Origin: Gyrodactylus bullatarudis
Taxonomy: Eukaryota > Platyhelminthes > Monogenea > Gyrodactylidea > Gyrodactylidae
NCBI GenBank assembly: GCA_012064415.1
Contig: SSNU01000144.1
Span: 361,084-425,083 of the forward strand
Direction: 5' to 3'
Length of the DNA: 64,000 bases
The notes under the pieces are model-generated. The model had not been told where the DNA came from and searched no databases. It saw only the letters and a program-made list of their open reading frames with translations. Numbering within the stretch: position 1 is the first letter of the stretch; each line of letters opens with the position of its first letter. Position numbers and translations under genes: made by a program. Positions 27,145 to 39,300 of the stretch are shown here, piece by piece.

Positions 27145-27620
27145 AGTTCTCAAACACCTAATTGTCAACACAATTTAGCAGCACAAATCTTTTAAAATTA
27201 ATGAAATTACACCATATACTATAAATGCAATTTTATCGGTTCACTATACCTTTACAATAATTTGACGATAACTGAGATTCCTTTGTAGTTCATTCTGCTT
27301 ATTTAGTTTAAAACATTTTAGTTTGGTCATCCACATGTATGATTGATCATGTTAACCCAAATATTAAGTCAAATTTATACATTGAAATCTATACTTTATT
27401 TGTCATGTGAGTGTTTTATTCGATTTTTATCTATGAAACATTCCTGCAATGGAAATTATTGGCCTATCCTTGATAAACTACATTCCTTTTACTAAAAAAT
27501 ATAAATGCACGTCTCATGTTGTATCATAACCATCATCACCACCATCACTGTTATCACAAGTAGAAAAATTCCTTTAGATAAAATTGGATAAACTCATCTA
27601 TTTCTTTATTAATTGACTAG
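27145..27620. other. Intergenic or 5' intron of the first GPCR
   Basis: AT-rich. The first GPCR frame is open only from 27621, just after TTGACTAG, which reads as a splice acceptor. The exon with the start codon should lie in or before this stretch. I found no ATG exon with a GT donor in the right phase. Confidence 0.5.
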
Positions 27621-28754
27621 GGAAATCTTGATGAAAAAAATTGTACTCTCAAATATGAAGAACGATGGATAGCACATTTTCCAACACAGGATATTCTCCT
27701 TCTCGCATATCGTCCGAGTATAGTTTATGCAAAGATTGCCTTCTACAGTATTTATGCCTTATTTGGAATCTTTGGTAACTCGCTATCCTCAATCATTTGG
27801 CTATTGCCAGATCTCAGAAGGAAGAATAATTCAGCGTATTACCTGGCCTCGCTAGGTATCACTGATGCAATCATTACAGTATTACTTATGATCATTTTCA
27901 TTATGGATTATTCTGGGCTCAACCTCGATATGCGACTCAACGTCTTGAATAATGCACTTCAATATTTCTCGGTATCACTTGTGTTTGGCTTCACACTCGA
28001 ACGATGGATATCAGTCTGTTTCCCCTTTCAACGCCAAAAGTTATGCACTACAAAACGAACGTTCCTTGCCATTACTATACTTTTATTTATTTCTATACTA
28101 ATGGCTAGCTTTGCTCATATTATCGTGAACATTTTTGAAAGTCAAATGTTGTTAATTTTGAACGAGGTCATTTTTTCCATAATTGTACCAACAAGTGCTT
28201 TACTCTTGAATGTTAAAGTTATCTTCGAGATGAGACGAATCACCAAGTCAAAGACAGACCAAAATGAAAGCTCAAGGGAACATCAAAATTTTGTAGTTGT
28301 TACCACTATGTTGGTGACACTTTCAATGTATGTGATCATTTGTAATCTTATTGCTGGTAGCCTATATGTGACGAATCATTTTTTACCTAATCTCGGAACA
28401 TGCCATCAAAAGGAGGAAATTAATGAAATACCAGAGTTTATCAAGAATTATTCTTATATTGAAACCTATCAAACTCTAAATATTTTCACAGTCTCCCATT
28501 ATGCACTCAACTGTTTTATTTACTTTTTAACAAATAAGAATTATCGTAAAAAAGTTATTAGTTTAACCTGTCGAATGTTTGGACGTGAGCCAAATACTAG
28601 TAGCGATACCAATCCAATTTCAAGATCTGACGCAAAGACATCACGTAGACGAGAGAATAAAACCAATTTACTCAATAATTTGTCTACAGCCACGAATTTT
28701 CCTACATCTGTGAATGAGTCAACACCAGTAATGATGGATAAAACCGATGTTTAA
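27621..28754 (+). CDS. Class-A (rhodopsin-like) peptide-receptor-type GPCR 1, 5' exon not found
   Basis: The main exon encodes 377 residues, open from a probable acceptor (ending 27620) to TAA. The N-terminal tail contains an NCT glycosylation site. TM1 contains FGIFGN, holding the conserved class-A Gly-Asn. TM2 contains YLASLGITDA, with the conserved Leu and Asp. TM3 ends in ERW in place of Asp-Arg-Tyr. TM7 ends LNCFIYFLTN in place of Asn-Pro-X-X-Tyr. The Cys at the top of TM3 (position 3.25), usually disulfide-bonded to extracellular loop 2, is absent, and loop 2 is very short with no Cys. Extracellular loop 3 is long and acidic, with one Cys. The tail is Ser/Thr/Arg-rich. The ligand is unknown; the overall look recalls FMRFamide-receptor-like or chemosensory expansions. 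It is followed by two tandem paralogues in the same orientation. The start codon is unresolved. Confidence 0.82.
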   Translation, partial: GNLDEKNCTLKYEERWIAHFPTQDILLLAYRPSIVYAKIAFYSIYALFGIFGNSLSSIIWLLPDLRRKNNSAYYLASLGITDAIITVLLMIIFIMDYSGLNLDMRLNVLNNALQYFSVSLVFGFTLERWISVCFPFQRQKLCTTKRTFLAITILLFISILMASFAHIIVNIFESQMLLILNEVIFSIIVPTSALLLNVKVIFEMRRITKSKTDQNESSREHQNFVVVTTMLVTLSMYVIICNLIAGSLYVTNHFLPNLGTCHQKEEINEIPEFIKNYSYIETYQTLNIFTVSHYALNCFIYFLTNKNYRKKVISLTCRMFGREPNTSSDTNPISRSDAKTSRRRENKTNLLNNLSTATNFPTSVNESTPVMMDKTDV

Positions 28755-29260
28755 CATGATGCAGAGACAAAGATAGCCTCTTCCTCGCCCCTCTTCCTTC
28801 TCACCAGATTTATTCGCTTAATGGTTAGAGTGTAAAACAACCCTGATTCAATATTTTTCTTTCTTTTTTCGAGATATAACACACTTGACTATTTCACAGA
28901 TGTTATGTTATCAATATTATTGCTGTATTTTAATGTAGTAATGTAATGATAATTTTGCTTTGTAAATATTATTTTATTTTTAAAATGAAATATAAAAAGA
29001 TCACAAATTGAATTTTAATTCTGTTTTAAGCTTCCATTCACAATTTGACAAAAGTTTTGACACTATAGTATTCTGTTTGATAGTTATAGAGATGACTTGA
29101 CAGATTCCTTATCACTTCCTCTTTCATTCTCAATTCACAAGCAGAAATAAAGATCTTTGACCGATTCAGAAGTGATTTCGAAAATTTTAATTATAAAATG
29201 TTCATCTAAAGTTATTAAATTTACCTAATTGTGCATTAAATCTTGTAGATATAAAAGACT
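28755..29260. other. Intergenic between GPCR 1 and GPCR 2
   Basis: AT-rich spacer with probable 3' untranslated sequence of the first receptor. No other gene seen. Confidence 0.5.
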
Positions 29261-30375
29261 ATGAATACATCTGAATTAAATAACAATTCGGTAAGAATAA
29301 AAGTTTATTTTTCTATGAAACTACTTTCAAGTAATTACTAAAATATTTATTTTTACAGTGTTATGAGCTACCAAGTTCAAGCTGGCGATTTGTCCTACCA
29401 AATGAAGCTATCTTCACTGACTACATTGCTCCTAATTTGACTCCAGTAAGAATTGCTGTCTTTGCTTTCTACTCTGTTTTCGGGATTTTCGGCAATTTCA
29501 TCTCTGCTATTATTTGGCTGACTGAAAAACTTAGGCAGTCTAACACATCAGTTTACTACTTGGCATGCTTAAGTCTGGCAGATGCCTTCATCATTATAAT
29601 TCTTACAATTCGATATTATCTTGGGTTTAATAAAATTCACTTCCCGGATCAAATCAATATTTTAAATCTTATGCTACAATATGTATCGATACAAATGATC
29701 TTTGGATCAACTTTGGATCGTTTCATAAGTGTTTATTTTCCCTTTAAGTCAAAGTTTATTTGCTCTACTCGGAATACTCTTATATTCATATTATGCCTCC
29801 TAGTGGATTCGGCAATATGTGTCATAATTATCAAATTCTATCCAGTCATGAATGTCGAGTTAATTTTTGAGATTATCTTTAGTCTCCTGATACCATTGTG
29901 TTCCCTTTTTATTGATATTTTACTCATCCACAAGCTGTGTGTACTTTCCTCTTCATCTTACAAAAAAATTGACTATTTTCACGTTATCAAGACAACAATC
30001 ACTCTGATAATATTATCCATCTATGTTGTTGTATCACAGATTATTTGTGGAGTAATTTACCTTTACATACAATATGGTACTCCAAGCACAGATAGTTGCC
30101 TAACTCTTGAAGAGCTTGAGGCTACCCAAGAATTCGAAATGAATGCTTACGCATACAAGCTGAATGCATACTTTGAACTGTTTACCTTGTCTCATTACTC
30201 ATTGAATATTATCGTTTATATTGCAACAAATCCAAGATTTAGACAAACCCTATTGTTTTGCTTCAACTCCAGGTATGATTCAAAAAAGAGTGTTCTTTCC
30301 AGTTCAAGAGCCACTAGAACAACCACGAGGATATCAATGAGAAACACATTCTATGACATTAAAGATATTACGTGA
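29261..30375 (+). CDS. Class-A peptide-receptor-type GPCR 2
   Basis: Two exons, 29261-29290 (ATG and nine further codons, ending NNNS) and 29359-30375, joined in phase 0 across a 68-bp GTAAGA...TTACAG intron, give 348 residues. The N-terminus has possible Asn glycosylation sites. TM1 has FGIFGN, TM2 has YLACLSLADA, TM3 ends LDRF, and TM7 has LNIIVYIATN. It shares with GPCR 1 the same TM1 and TM2 spacing, the absence of Cys 3.25, a minimal second extracellular loop and a long acidic third one with a single Cys (STDSCLTLEELE). The two are tandem duplicates. The tail is Ser/Thr/Arg-rich, suited to phosphorylation. The small first coding exon suggests that GPCR 1 also has one. The ligand is unknown. 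Confidence 0.87.
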
Positions 30376-30856
30376 AGAAATATGTTCAAATTTTTTATTT
30401 TATTTCGCTTGACTTAAAATTTTTCCTGATAAAAAAGGATTATAATTTTATATTCTTTACTTAAACTTCTTTCAACTGCGTAGTTTATTCATGAGAATTG
30501 ATAGAGTTGCGATTATGCACGTGACCACCAACTTGATGATAATGAGAGCCCCTAATTAACCCCTCTATAGAGTGATTTTGGAAAATTTTTATTTAATAGA
30601 TAAAGATAAGAATGCGTTTTGTTTAGATTAAATTTTTGAGAAATAACCGGCCCCCTATCAATGAGTCAAATTTTTGAGGAATGTGGCATGACATGCGAGG
30701 TTAGTTCTGATTGGCTATTGAAAATAAGCTAGTTAAATAAAATTCATTAGGATTCATTCTCGACCATTATTCTATTGAGGAACGTGATAATCATTTGTGA
30801 GTATTTTGAAATATGAAAAATTATTTTATCTCGTTATAAGGTCTAATCAGTGATTA
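30376..30856. other. Intergenic, downstream of GPCR 2
   Basis: AT-rich spacer before the MITE target site. No gene seen. Confidence 0.5.
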
Positions 30857-31360
30857 CTAATCACTAGGGCGGTCAAAATGCTATTTTTGATATGTTGCTA
30901 GAATTTTCATGAGAACTATGAAATTAACATTCTTGACCATCAAGGTTATTTCCTCACGAAAATAATTTTGCTATTTATTTGGGCTAAGCCCTTGTCAGAT
31001 AAATGGTAACATGAGAACGAATCTTAATTTTCTTGATTACTTTCAACTCTTAATTTGAATCAAGCTGTTTCTAAAGCGTCTCAATCTTATAATAAGGCCT
31101 GTTCTGAAGGTTTTTGATTGGTCAAAGAAAAATTTTAAGCTTGGGATATTATTTAAACCTCATTCGTTCCATAATTAAATGTCTGATCACACGTTTAGAC
31201 GCAATGACGTGCTTAAGCCAAACGAAAAATTAGTTTTTTATAATTTACTTACAAGTAGTATATAACATTATTTTTCATATGCTATAAAAATGCTATAATG
31301 TTGGAAAATTGTGCTGTTTTTTCTGAAAAAATGCTATTTTGTGACCGCCCTAGTAATCAC
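30857..31360. mobile_element. hAT-type MITE, 488 bp, with 8-bp target-site duplication
   Basis: The element spans 30865-31352. It starts TAGGGCGGTCA and its right end reads the same 11 bp inverted; similarity continues inward through words such as GCTATTTT and its inverted partner. The flanks are CTAATCAC (30857-30864) and GTAATCAC (31353-31360), a 7 of 8 match, the target-site duplication length of hAT transposons. hAT termini typically begin with T/C-AGGG, as here. There is no transposase frame inside, so it is non-autonomous. It lies between the second and third receptor genes and could be used to date that interval. Confidence 0.85.
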
Positions 31361-31527
31361 ATACATTGGTTTCAGTTGTTCTTAAAAATAGTCTAATGTG
31401 ACGTAAAATTTCATTGATGAATATATATTCTAAATCAGTCATCAAACCATGCAGGTAATTAACTATAGCTATTATTACTTGCAATATTTTCAAGACTTTC
31501 CTAGATTCAGCTATCAATGCAGTCATT

Positions 31528-32538
31528 ATGAAAAATTGTCAGAATATATCTGTATCAAATTCATGGGCTTATCATTATTACTTTTACAATGCGTATATCC
31601 ACCATTTTTATCCAGTTTTTTCAATCTCAAAGATTATATTGGATATTTTGTACCTGGTTATTGGAATTTTCGGCAATATACTATCTGTTTCTGTATGGAG
31701 TCAAACAGAATTTCGAGATCGTCAAGTCTCATCAGTTCCCTTTATTTCAATTAGTATTTCATGTTTATTTGTCATCTTTACGTTTACCTACTTTGAGATT
31801 TGCGAATATTTGAATATCTTCTCCGATCCAGTTATTACTCTCCTCTGCAATGCTCAACAATATTTCATCATTTCAGTCATATTTCTATTATCATTTGATC
31901 GGTTTATTGCCCTCTACTTTACATCGTTGCCGAATCTAATGTCAATTTGCTCACATGTAAAGTTAATACTCCTCGCACTACAAGTTGTTGTACTCATTTT
32001 TGCTATCATCGTATCCCATAATGGAAAATTGCTAATCTACAATGAAAGTCTATTTTCATTTCTCATACCCCTGTTGACACTCATTTTTGACATTTTCATC
32101 ATTATAGAATTGGTCAAGGTTTCGAGAAAAGTATCTGCTCATGAGTTAAAGAAAGTTCAACGAATATCAGTGACATTGGTAATTTTATCGATTTACATGC
32201 TATTATGCAATATAATAGCAGGTGCTACATATGTTTTAAGATTAAATTGTGTAAAGTATCAGCCATCATTTTGCTATACAATTGATAGTGTTTGGCAGGA
32301 TCCCAACATTGAAAAGTACAACAATTACATTGTTTGGATAAACATTTCAAAAATTTTCACATATACTCAATATATCGTCAGTTTTTTTGTATTTATTACG
32401 ACCAATGTAAAGTTTAGAATCTGCATCCTCAGTTTTATAGTGTTTACGTTAAATAGGCTAAACGAATTAATCAGGACAAAAACAGCCTCATTAAGTTTAA
32501 CCAAGAAAATACATGACCTTCAGTCTTCATCATCTTGA
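31528..32538 (+). CDS. Class-A peptide-receptor-type GPCR 3, diverged
   Basis: Intronless frame of 336 residues from the ATG at 31528. The N-terminus has an NIS glycosylation site. TM1 keeps IGIFGN, TM3 ends FDRF, and TM6 has ILSIYMLLCNIIAG, close to the corresponding segments of its two upstream neighbours. TM2 has lost the Leu-Ala-X-X-Asp signature, and TM7 reads VSFFVFITTN, lacking the Asn of Asn-Pro-X-X-Tyr. Cys 3.25 is absent, loop 2 is short, and the long third extracellular loop has two Cys. It is the most diverged of the three and may have changed ligand or coupling. A frame-shifted overlapping frame (31449-31754) is a shadow. No disruption is seen, so it is not called a pseudogene. 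Confidence 0.83.
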   Translation: MKNCQNISVSNSWAYHYYFYNAYIHHFYPVFSISKIILDILYLVIGIFGNILSVSVWSQTEFRDRQVSSVPFISISISCLFVIFTFTYFEICEYLNIFSDPVITLLCNAQQYFIISVIFLLSFDRFIALYFTSLPNLMSICSHVKLILLALQVVVLIFAIIVSHNGKLLIYNESLFSFLIPLLTLIFDIFIIIELVKVSRKVSAHELKKVQRISVTLVILSIYMLLCNIIAGATYVLRLNCVKYQPSFCYTIDSVWQDPNIEKYNNYIVWINISKIFTYTQYIVSFFVFITTNVKFRICILSFIVFTLNRLNELIRTKTASLSLTKKIHDLQSSSS

Positions 32539-33358
32539 CCATAATCTCTTCCATCATATAATTATTATGATATAAAACTTTCTCAACCAATCAGACGTAC
32601 AAATAATATCTAATTCACTGTTGTAATAAAAGTTTCAGCATCCTCCAGATATCATGCTCACTTAATGAGCCTCAAGAAGGACAAACATTAATTTACTCAA
32701 CTTGATTGAAATGGATTTTATAGGATTTTACAAAAACAGTTGATTTCTTATTAACAATGAATGACAATTAATCAAATAGGTCATTAAGCATTGCTTATTC
32801 GATCATGGCTCATTATGATCGATTAGTTGAGCACTAACCACTTAAAATTGTACAATTTCAATTTAGTGTTGAAACTTTTGCCATGGTAAAAGCAGTCTCT
32901 AGCGATATACATTATGTATGACTACTAACAAGTATATTCTTAATATTTCTATTGATAAATATATAATATCATATATAATAAAAATGTACAGAATGAACTG
33001 TTTGTATATATATTTTGCATACATATTCTATGAATATATTCGTATACTTAATTGTCATTAGTAGAAGTAGAATAAGAGAGTGATCGAGAAAAAGAGTCAT
33101 TCAGATAGAGAAACACTTTTCAAAATCTTACACAACAATCAAGTGTAATGATCTTTTTGCAATTATCAACTCGGATTCAGTTATTCTAGGAATAATCTGT
33201 TTGAAAATACTCTCAAATATCCTCCTCCACAAGTCACTCCAGTAAAAGAGAGAACTTAAGAAGGGATCGATTCTAATCTTGGAACGTCGTACAACTAATT
33301 ATTCCTGTCTTTCACGTCCCCTCCCCCTTATAATGATGATACGACTGATTTTATTAAC
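32539..33358. other. Intergenic, upstream of the fibulin gene
   Basis: AT-rich spacer holding the 3' end of GPCR 3 and presumably the fibulin promoter. No motif I would assign. Confidence 0.5.
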
Positions 33359-36300
33359 ATGCAAGTTCCAACCTTTCTACCATTAGTAAAATCCCCTTGT
33401 AATCTTCTTTTCCTTCTAGTGTTTCTTCAAGGGAACAACTATTTTTATTGCAATGGAAACGAAGATTCCTCCTTGTCCCTAGTTAATCTGGACACGTTCC
33501 AATTGAATCCGATAAATGAATCCCTTGTCAAGTCTTGTTGTGATCATGGACAAGATTTTGCCACAAAGAGTGCCTTTATATTTGAAAAAAGTCAATGTAG
33601 CCCAGTAAGTAACACTGCTTGAAATAGTAAAATGAGTAAAAAAAATAAAATGAATTCAATCAGGTGAAAACAGATAATGATCAGCATTTAAATGAAGTTT
33701 GCTCAACAATATTCCAGTCATGTTGTGAAGATAGCTTGAAGAAGAGAGTCTGCACCCTAGGCACAGACACGGCTATGGATCATCCGCCAATGATGAAAAG
33801 ACTCTGGAACATGAACAGTTTGGATGATGTCAAATCGAGTATTGATTATTGTAAACCAAATTATGAGAAAATAACTTCAAATGACTTGATCGAACAATCC
33901 GAAGTGAGTTTCTTTTCAATATAATGCTCTTCAATATACTGATGATATGTGTGTTTTAATGAATTGATGATCGAGAGACCAGAGATAGAGAGAGATTCAT
34001 AAAAATACATTCTGTGCTTTTGCATTCGTATTGATTCATATTCTTTTTATTCATTATTTTTTGTTTAATCTAACACAAACAAATGCCACAACAATCATAT
34101 TTTATATTAAGCTTGAGAAAAATTGATGATCAAATAACTTGATTTCTTTTCTCCAAAGATTTATGAAAATTATTCTTCAATCTCGTTCGAGATGATGAAA
34201 AACGTATCGAAATAGCCTTTATTACAGTATCGTAGTGAATAAACAAACGTTATAAAAAACATAAAGATTACATACATATCATATTTTCGACCATGTGTTT
34301 AGTGATGAAAAAGCATAATAGATTTTTTCTGATACAATTTATGTGTTTAGAAAAAAAATAAAACTGAAATATTTTGTTAAAGTATTTCCATCAGGTGACT
34401 AGAGATTATTTCCAACAAGTTTTTTGACAATTGACGCTGCAACCAGGCTGATTTGGACAGGTGTTCAAGCCATGTGCATTCTTTGGTTCCCAAAAACAGA
34501 TGAAAACCTAACACTTTTTGAGTAGATCTGAGCGTTCTTTTACATCAAAAGTGAAATTTATATATTTATCTAAATCCTTTTTCAGGGATAAAGATATGCT
34601 TCCCTATGGAATAAATTGAATATTTATTAATAAAAAATGTTCATAAATTGGGTCAAAGCTTTTTTTTGTTTTAGGGAATTTATTCAATTTCAGATAAAAT
34701 TCTCAATTCCAAATTTTCTACAGCTTCTCATTCATTCAACTACTATGCTGTATTATCTTATCTCATTTGCATTTAAAGAGGTGTAATTCCTTTAGCCTTT
34801 AAATGAAAGATTTGTATAGCCTATTTTTGCCTACATAAAATTACTATTAATACTTCTCTTTTGAATGAATAGCCTTCATCAGATTTGGTCTTTTTAATTA
34901 ACTAATAATAATTAGACAGCTGGCTAATTCAGTAATTCCAAGGATTGATAAAAACACACAAACATCATTTCATGAAATGTAATGTACTGCCATTCATTCA
35001 AGACAAACATCTCTCTCTCTATAAATATATTTTAAACAAGTCTGAGATATTCAATCTCAATTACATGTCTGTGTTATATCCCTATATTTCAGGATTGCCC
35101 AGAAATATCTAGTTTATCTTGTTGGATGCCTTGTAGAAAAAAGGAGGAGCTTGGGAAAGGCTGCGTTTTGTTTAACATTATCATTCTCGATTAAATAAAT
35201 TAAAAGGATAAGTATGAGTCACATGATTCGATATTTTCCTAATTTTAGATATCTTTTCTCCACTACTATACATTCTCTAATTAGTATTGCTCCCGTTTAC
35301 TCTTTGTGCGAATTGTACAATAATCTTACCTTCAATGGGAATATTACTGGTAAAAGTATTTTTTTATTATTATAAGCTCTTATCAAATTCATGCCTTTTT
35401 ATCAAAGGTTTCTCTCTCGCTCTCTGGTTGAATAATAATAACATGATCGCTATTGTAATCAAAGTAAAGTTTGATTTAAACATAGCATTTCACACTGGAA
35501 AAAACAGATAAAAATAGAAATCTTAATTATATTTACTTTTGATTCCAAGAATTATGAGATCATGTAAATGCCATCTTATCAACATCATTTAGCCCTATAT
35601 GAAACTTCACCCACCTCCCTTATACTCTTGCATTTAGCAGTAGCAATGCTTGAATCATATATATACTATAATATATGCCCATGAATATACATATTTTTTG
35701 ATGAAATGATATGATATGGATCAAGATAAGCCTGATAATAATACTTGGTTTTATTGCTTTAGCCTTAGAGGGAAAAAATACACGGTTTCTGCATACCCTT
35801 TCCTTGTGGAGAGTGTTTTTGCCTGTTGATTATCTAAACTTTCATTCATTTCAATGGATTAATTCTTCTTTAGGCCAAGGTGAGAAGCAAGCTGTGAAGA
35901 TGCCTATTCTTATCCTAAATCTAAGGAATGCATCTCTCCTGTGCCCCCACCCTTTCAAATGGATAATAAAATATGACATTATGATTCTTTTTGTTTATTT
36001 GATCTCTTCAGTTGAGTCATTATAGTAGTCAGGATAGAAGCGAAGAAATCAAAAGATGCCAAACTTTTCTCTATCCATTAATAATATTATCTTCTCAGAA
36101 CTGTTGCCTATGCCGTCAAGTGGAGCGTCAGGTGGTTTCTGAAGAAAATGTCCAACTACAACGCATTCTCTGGAGGTTTTGTAAGAGAATTGACTGTTGT
36201 CCTGAATACCGAATGAGAGAAACCATCAAAAGATTAGCCAGTATTAGTGAGCTATAAAAATTCTTTAATATCAAAATAAAAAGGATCTAATTATTTATAA

Positions 36301-39300
36301 TTATCTCTAGAATACTATAATAGGCCGGCTAGAGATGCCTTAATTGACGACAATATAATACGCACTGATAAAAGTATCAAATGTCAAGATCAATTTATTT
36401 GGGATCCTAACGAGGGTATTTGTGTAAAGATGGTCATTAAATGTCCAATTGGCATGAAGATGGATCGAGAAAACAACAAGTGCTCCTATCGTACACCAGA
36501 AGATGTCAATTGTGAAGAAGGCTATGAGTATGACGAGGAATCAGAAAAGTGTGTTGACATTGATGAATGTACCCGGTACAAGCTGAGTGATTTGTGTGTA
36601 GCAGCCGGCACAGACTGTCGTAATACACTCGGGTCTTATAAATGTGACTGCCGAGACGGTTTTCAGAGAGTCAATGAAACAACTTGCATCGGTGAGATTT
36701 TCTTTTTCCTTTACCCTGTTTCTTAATAATTAAGTTGTTCTAAGAAGTAAACTGTCATACTCTAATTAGGAGACTTTTTACTACTAATTGATCTCTGGAT
36801 AAATAAATTTTTAAAGTGAACTTTTAAAATTATCACTACTATTTGCTTCTTTGTCTAGATCTATTATTATTTTAATGAATTTTTCATAAATCCTTTGTAG
36901 GTGGGAGAATGTATTTTTTCTTTTTGATTTATTTTTCACTGCATTAATTAAAATTTATGTTTGAATTTGAAAATTAATCTCGTTAAACCCTTATTTATTT
37001 ATGTATTTTGTCTAACTAAGGAATGAGATTAAAAGTTTGATTAAAACCAGCCCAAAGAGATCAGACAGAAAACACATTTTTGATTTAGATAAAAATTTCA
37101 CTTATCTTTTTCTAAGGATTTCTCCTTCCTTGGCTATGTACAGCTAATTACAGTCTTCTCCATCTTCATCTTTTATCAACCCACCCCCCTTTCTATAATA
37201 GTAGTATGGCTGATTTTTTATTATTTTCCAACATCCTTGGAATCAACAAAATTCACACATTTCTTTGATCAAAATTATCCTTTGTATTTTAGACTGATTT
37301 TAGTCCCCTTTTTACACTCTTGTTTATTATATAATGCAATTTTATGAATGTAGTCTCGAAAGGATACATCTAAATTATTAAACCATTGAGAATAAAAATT
37401 AGTAGATTAAAATTCTCCTTTATAGATATTGACGAGTGTAAGCTTGGCATTGATGATTGCACATCTGGCCATGCCTGTATAAATACAATTGGGTCATATA
37501 GATGTCAGAGGAAAGTTCCATGCGGTTATGGTTATACACTTAATGAGAATACTCAAGAATGCGAAGGTAACTACACTACTAGTTTTGGCTTGTCATCTAA
37601 AAGAAAATCTTTACTCTTTTTACTAGATATTGACGAATGTGTCGCCTATGAGAATATCTGTGGCAAGAATATGATTTGTAAGAATATGCGTGGAAGCTAC
37701 TATTGTGCCAGCAAAAAGTGTCCTCCAAAAATGAAGTAGGTCTACTCTAATGAAATAAACGACTTTTTCTATGTTGATACTGAACACTCTTCATGCATTT
37801 GTATTTTTAGATTGAAAATTTATCTTTTTCCATGAATGGGAACGAGATAATAATCAGTCTTTTAATGAGACTAAACAATGTCAAGAAATTTATAGAGAAA
37901 GAGAGAGATTAAGCATTTCTCCCTTAATTCTCTTCTGCTTCTATTCTATATTTCCACATAATTAATTAATTAAATGAAAACTTTTTGCATGTATTCTGTG
38001 TGCATACATGAACAAGGCAAATAATCTCCACTCAACTTCTACCAAATCTTTTTGTTGTTTAAACTCTCTTCTCCTGTAGGAATAAATTATGATCATTTAT
38101 ATAGCACAAGGCTGAAGAATATCGTTATCCGTATCTGTAGAACCATAAAATTAGCGGAAATAATAAAATCACCAACTCCTTGAGTCCTTGAACTAACAAA
38201 ATTTACTGATATTTTTGCTAATAAGGAATCCAATTGATCATTCTAATCAATAATAAACTTGGGTTGAAATTAGACTCAATCACCATAAAACTGGTGTAAT
38301 CCAACGAGATGGTGATATTTTCAGACCCAGCTCAAGGTTAATAAAACTTTATCTGGTTGCATTACTTAGAATGCGTAACTTTATTCATTCATTTGTCAAG
38401 ACGAGACTCGTCAGGAAACTGTGCCGAATGTGAAAAGGGCTACCGACAGGAAGAATCCACCAAGGAGTGCATTGACATTGATGAATGTGTAGAAGGTACT
38501 GCCAACTGTAGGCTCAATGAAATTTGTGTTAATGAGCCAGGAAGATTTTTCTGTCAGCCAAAATTGGTTTGTCCAACAGGTACCGTTCTCAATGAAGATG
38601 GTACCATTTGTGCTGGTGAGTAAATTGTGATTTTTCAAATAGTCTTTTCAAGGACACACACAGCCCTGAGAAAAATAAGGGCAAAGTTTATTTATAGATT
38701 GGATTAATTATTACCATACAGTGGTAAAACAACTTGATTTAATATCAACTTTAATTCTTTGTTTCCCAATAGGGCGGAATATTTCTTTTTAATGATCTCT
38801 GAAAGAAATGATCCACTTCTCAACGTAAGAATCAAGATTTTTTTCTTGAGCAAATTTTTCTCAGATTACACTCATCAAGACAAAAGAAATACACTCGAAC
38901 GTGATCTCAGATTGTAGTATGTAAATTTTCTTATACATATAATAGCTACATTAAAGTTCATCTAATCATAAGTAAAGATTATCACTTACATGTGTAACAT
39001 CGACACTCAAACGAAAGATGGATAATTTTCTTCTTGTTTCTATAACTTACAAAGAGTGTATTTACATGCCTACCCACAAGGTTTATTCATCATCTATCGC
39101 TTTTAAAGTTCAAACAAGGAAATAAATCTCATTAGAGTCTTTTTCCTTGGACTTTTACCTATTTTGATCGTAGTTATCTTAACTTGTAACACAAGGGCAA
39201 GTGATGTTGTAATCTTTCCTATCCATTAACCTGAGGAAATAAGAGTAATCCATTGATAAATTAGAATTAATCTTTTGGTAATCACTCTGATTAACTGACT

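Noticed and set aside
27361..27620. Candidate first exon of GPCR 1 starting MLTQILSQ and ending at GTGAGT
   Set aside because: The phase does not fit the acceptor at 27620; joining it gives an immediate stop.
35711..36025. 104-codon frame with hydrophobic start inside a fibulin intron
   Set aside because: It lacks cysteines expected of fibulin, has no fitting splice sites, and its hydrophobic run is typical of T-rich intron sequence.
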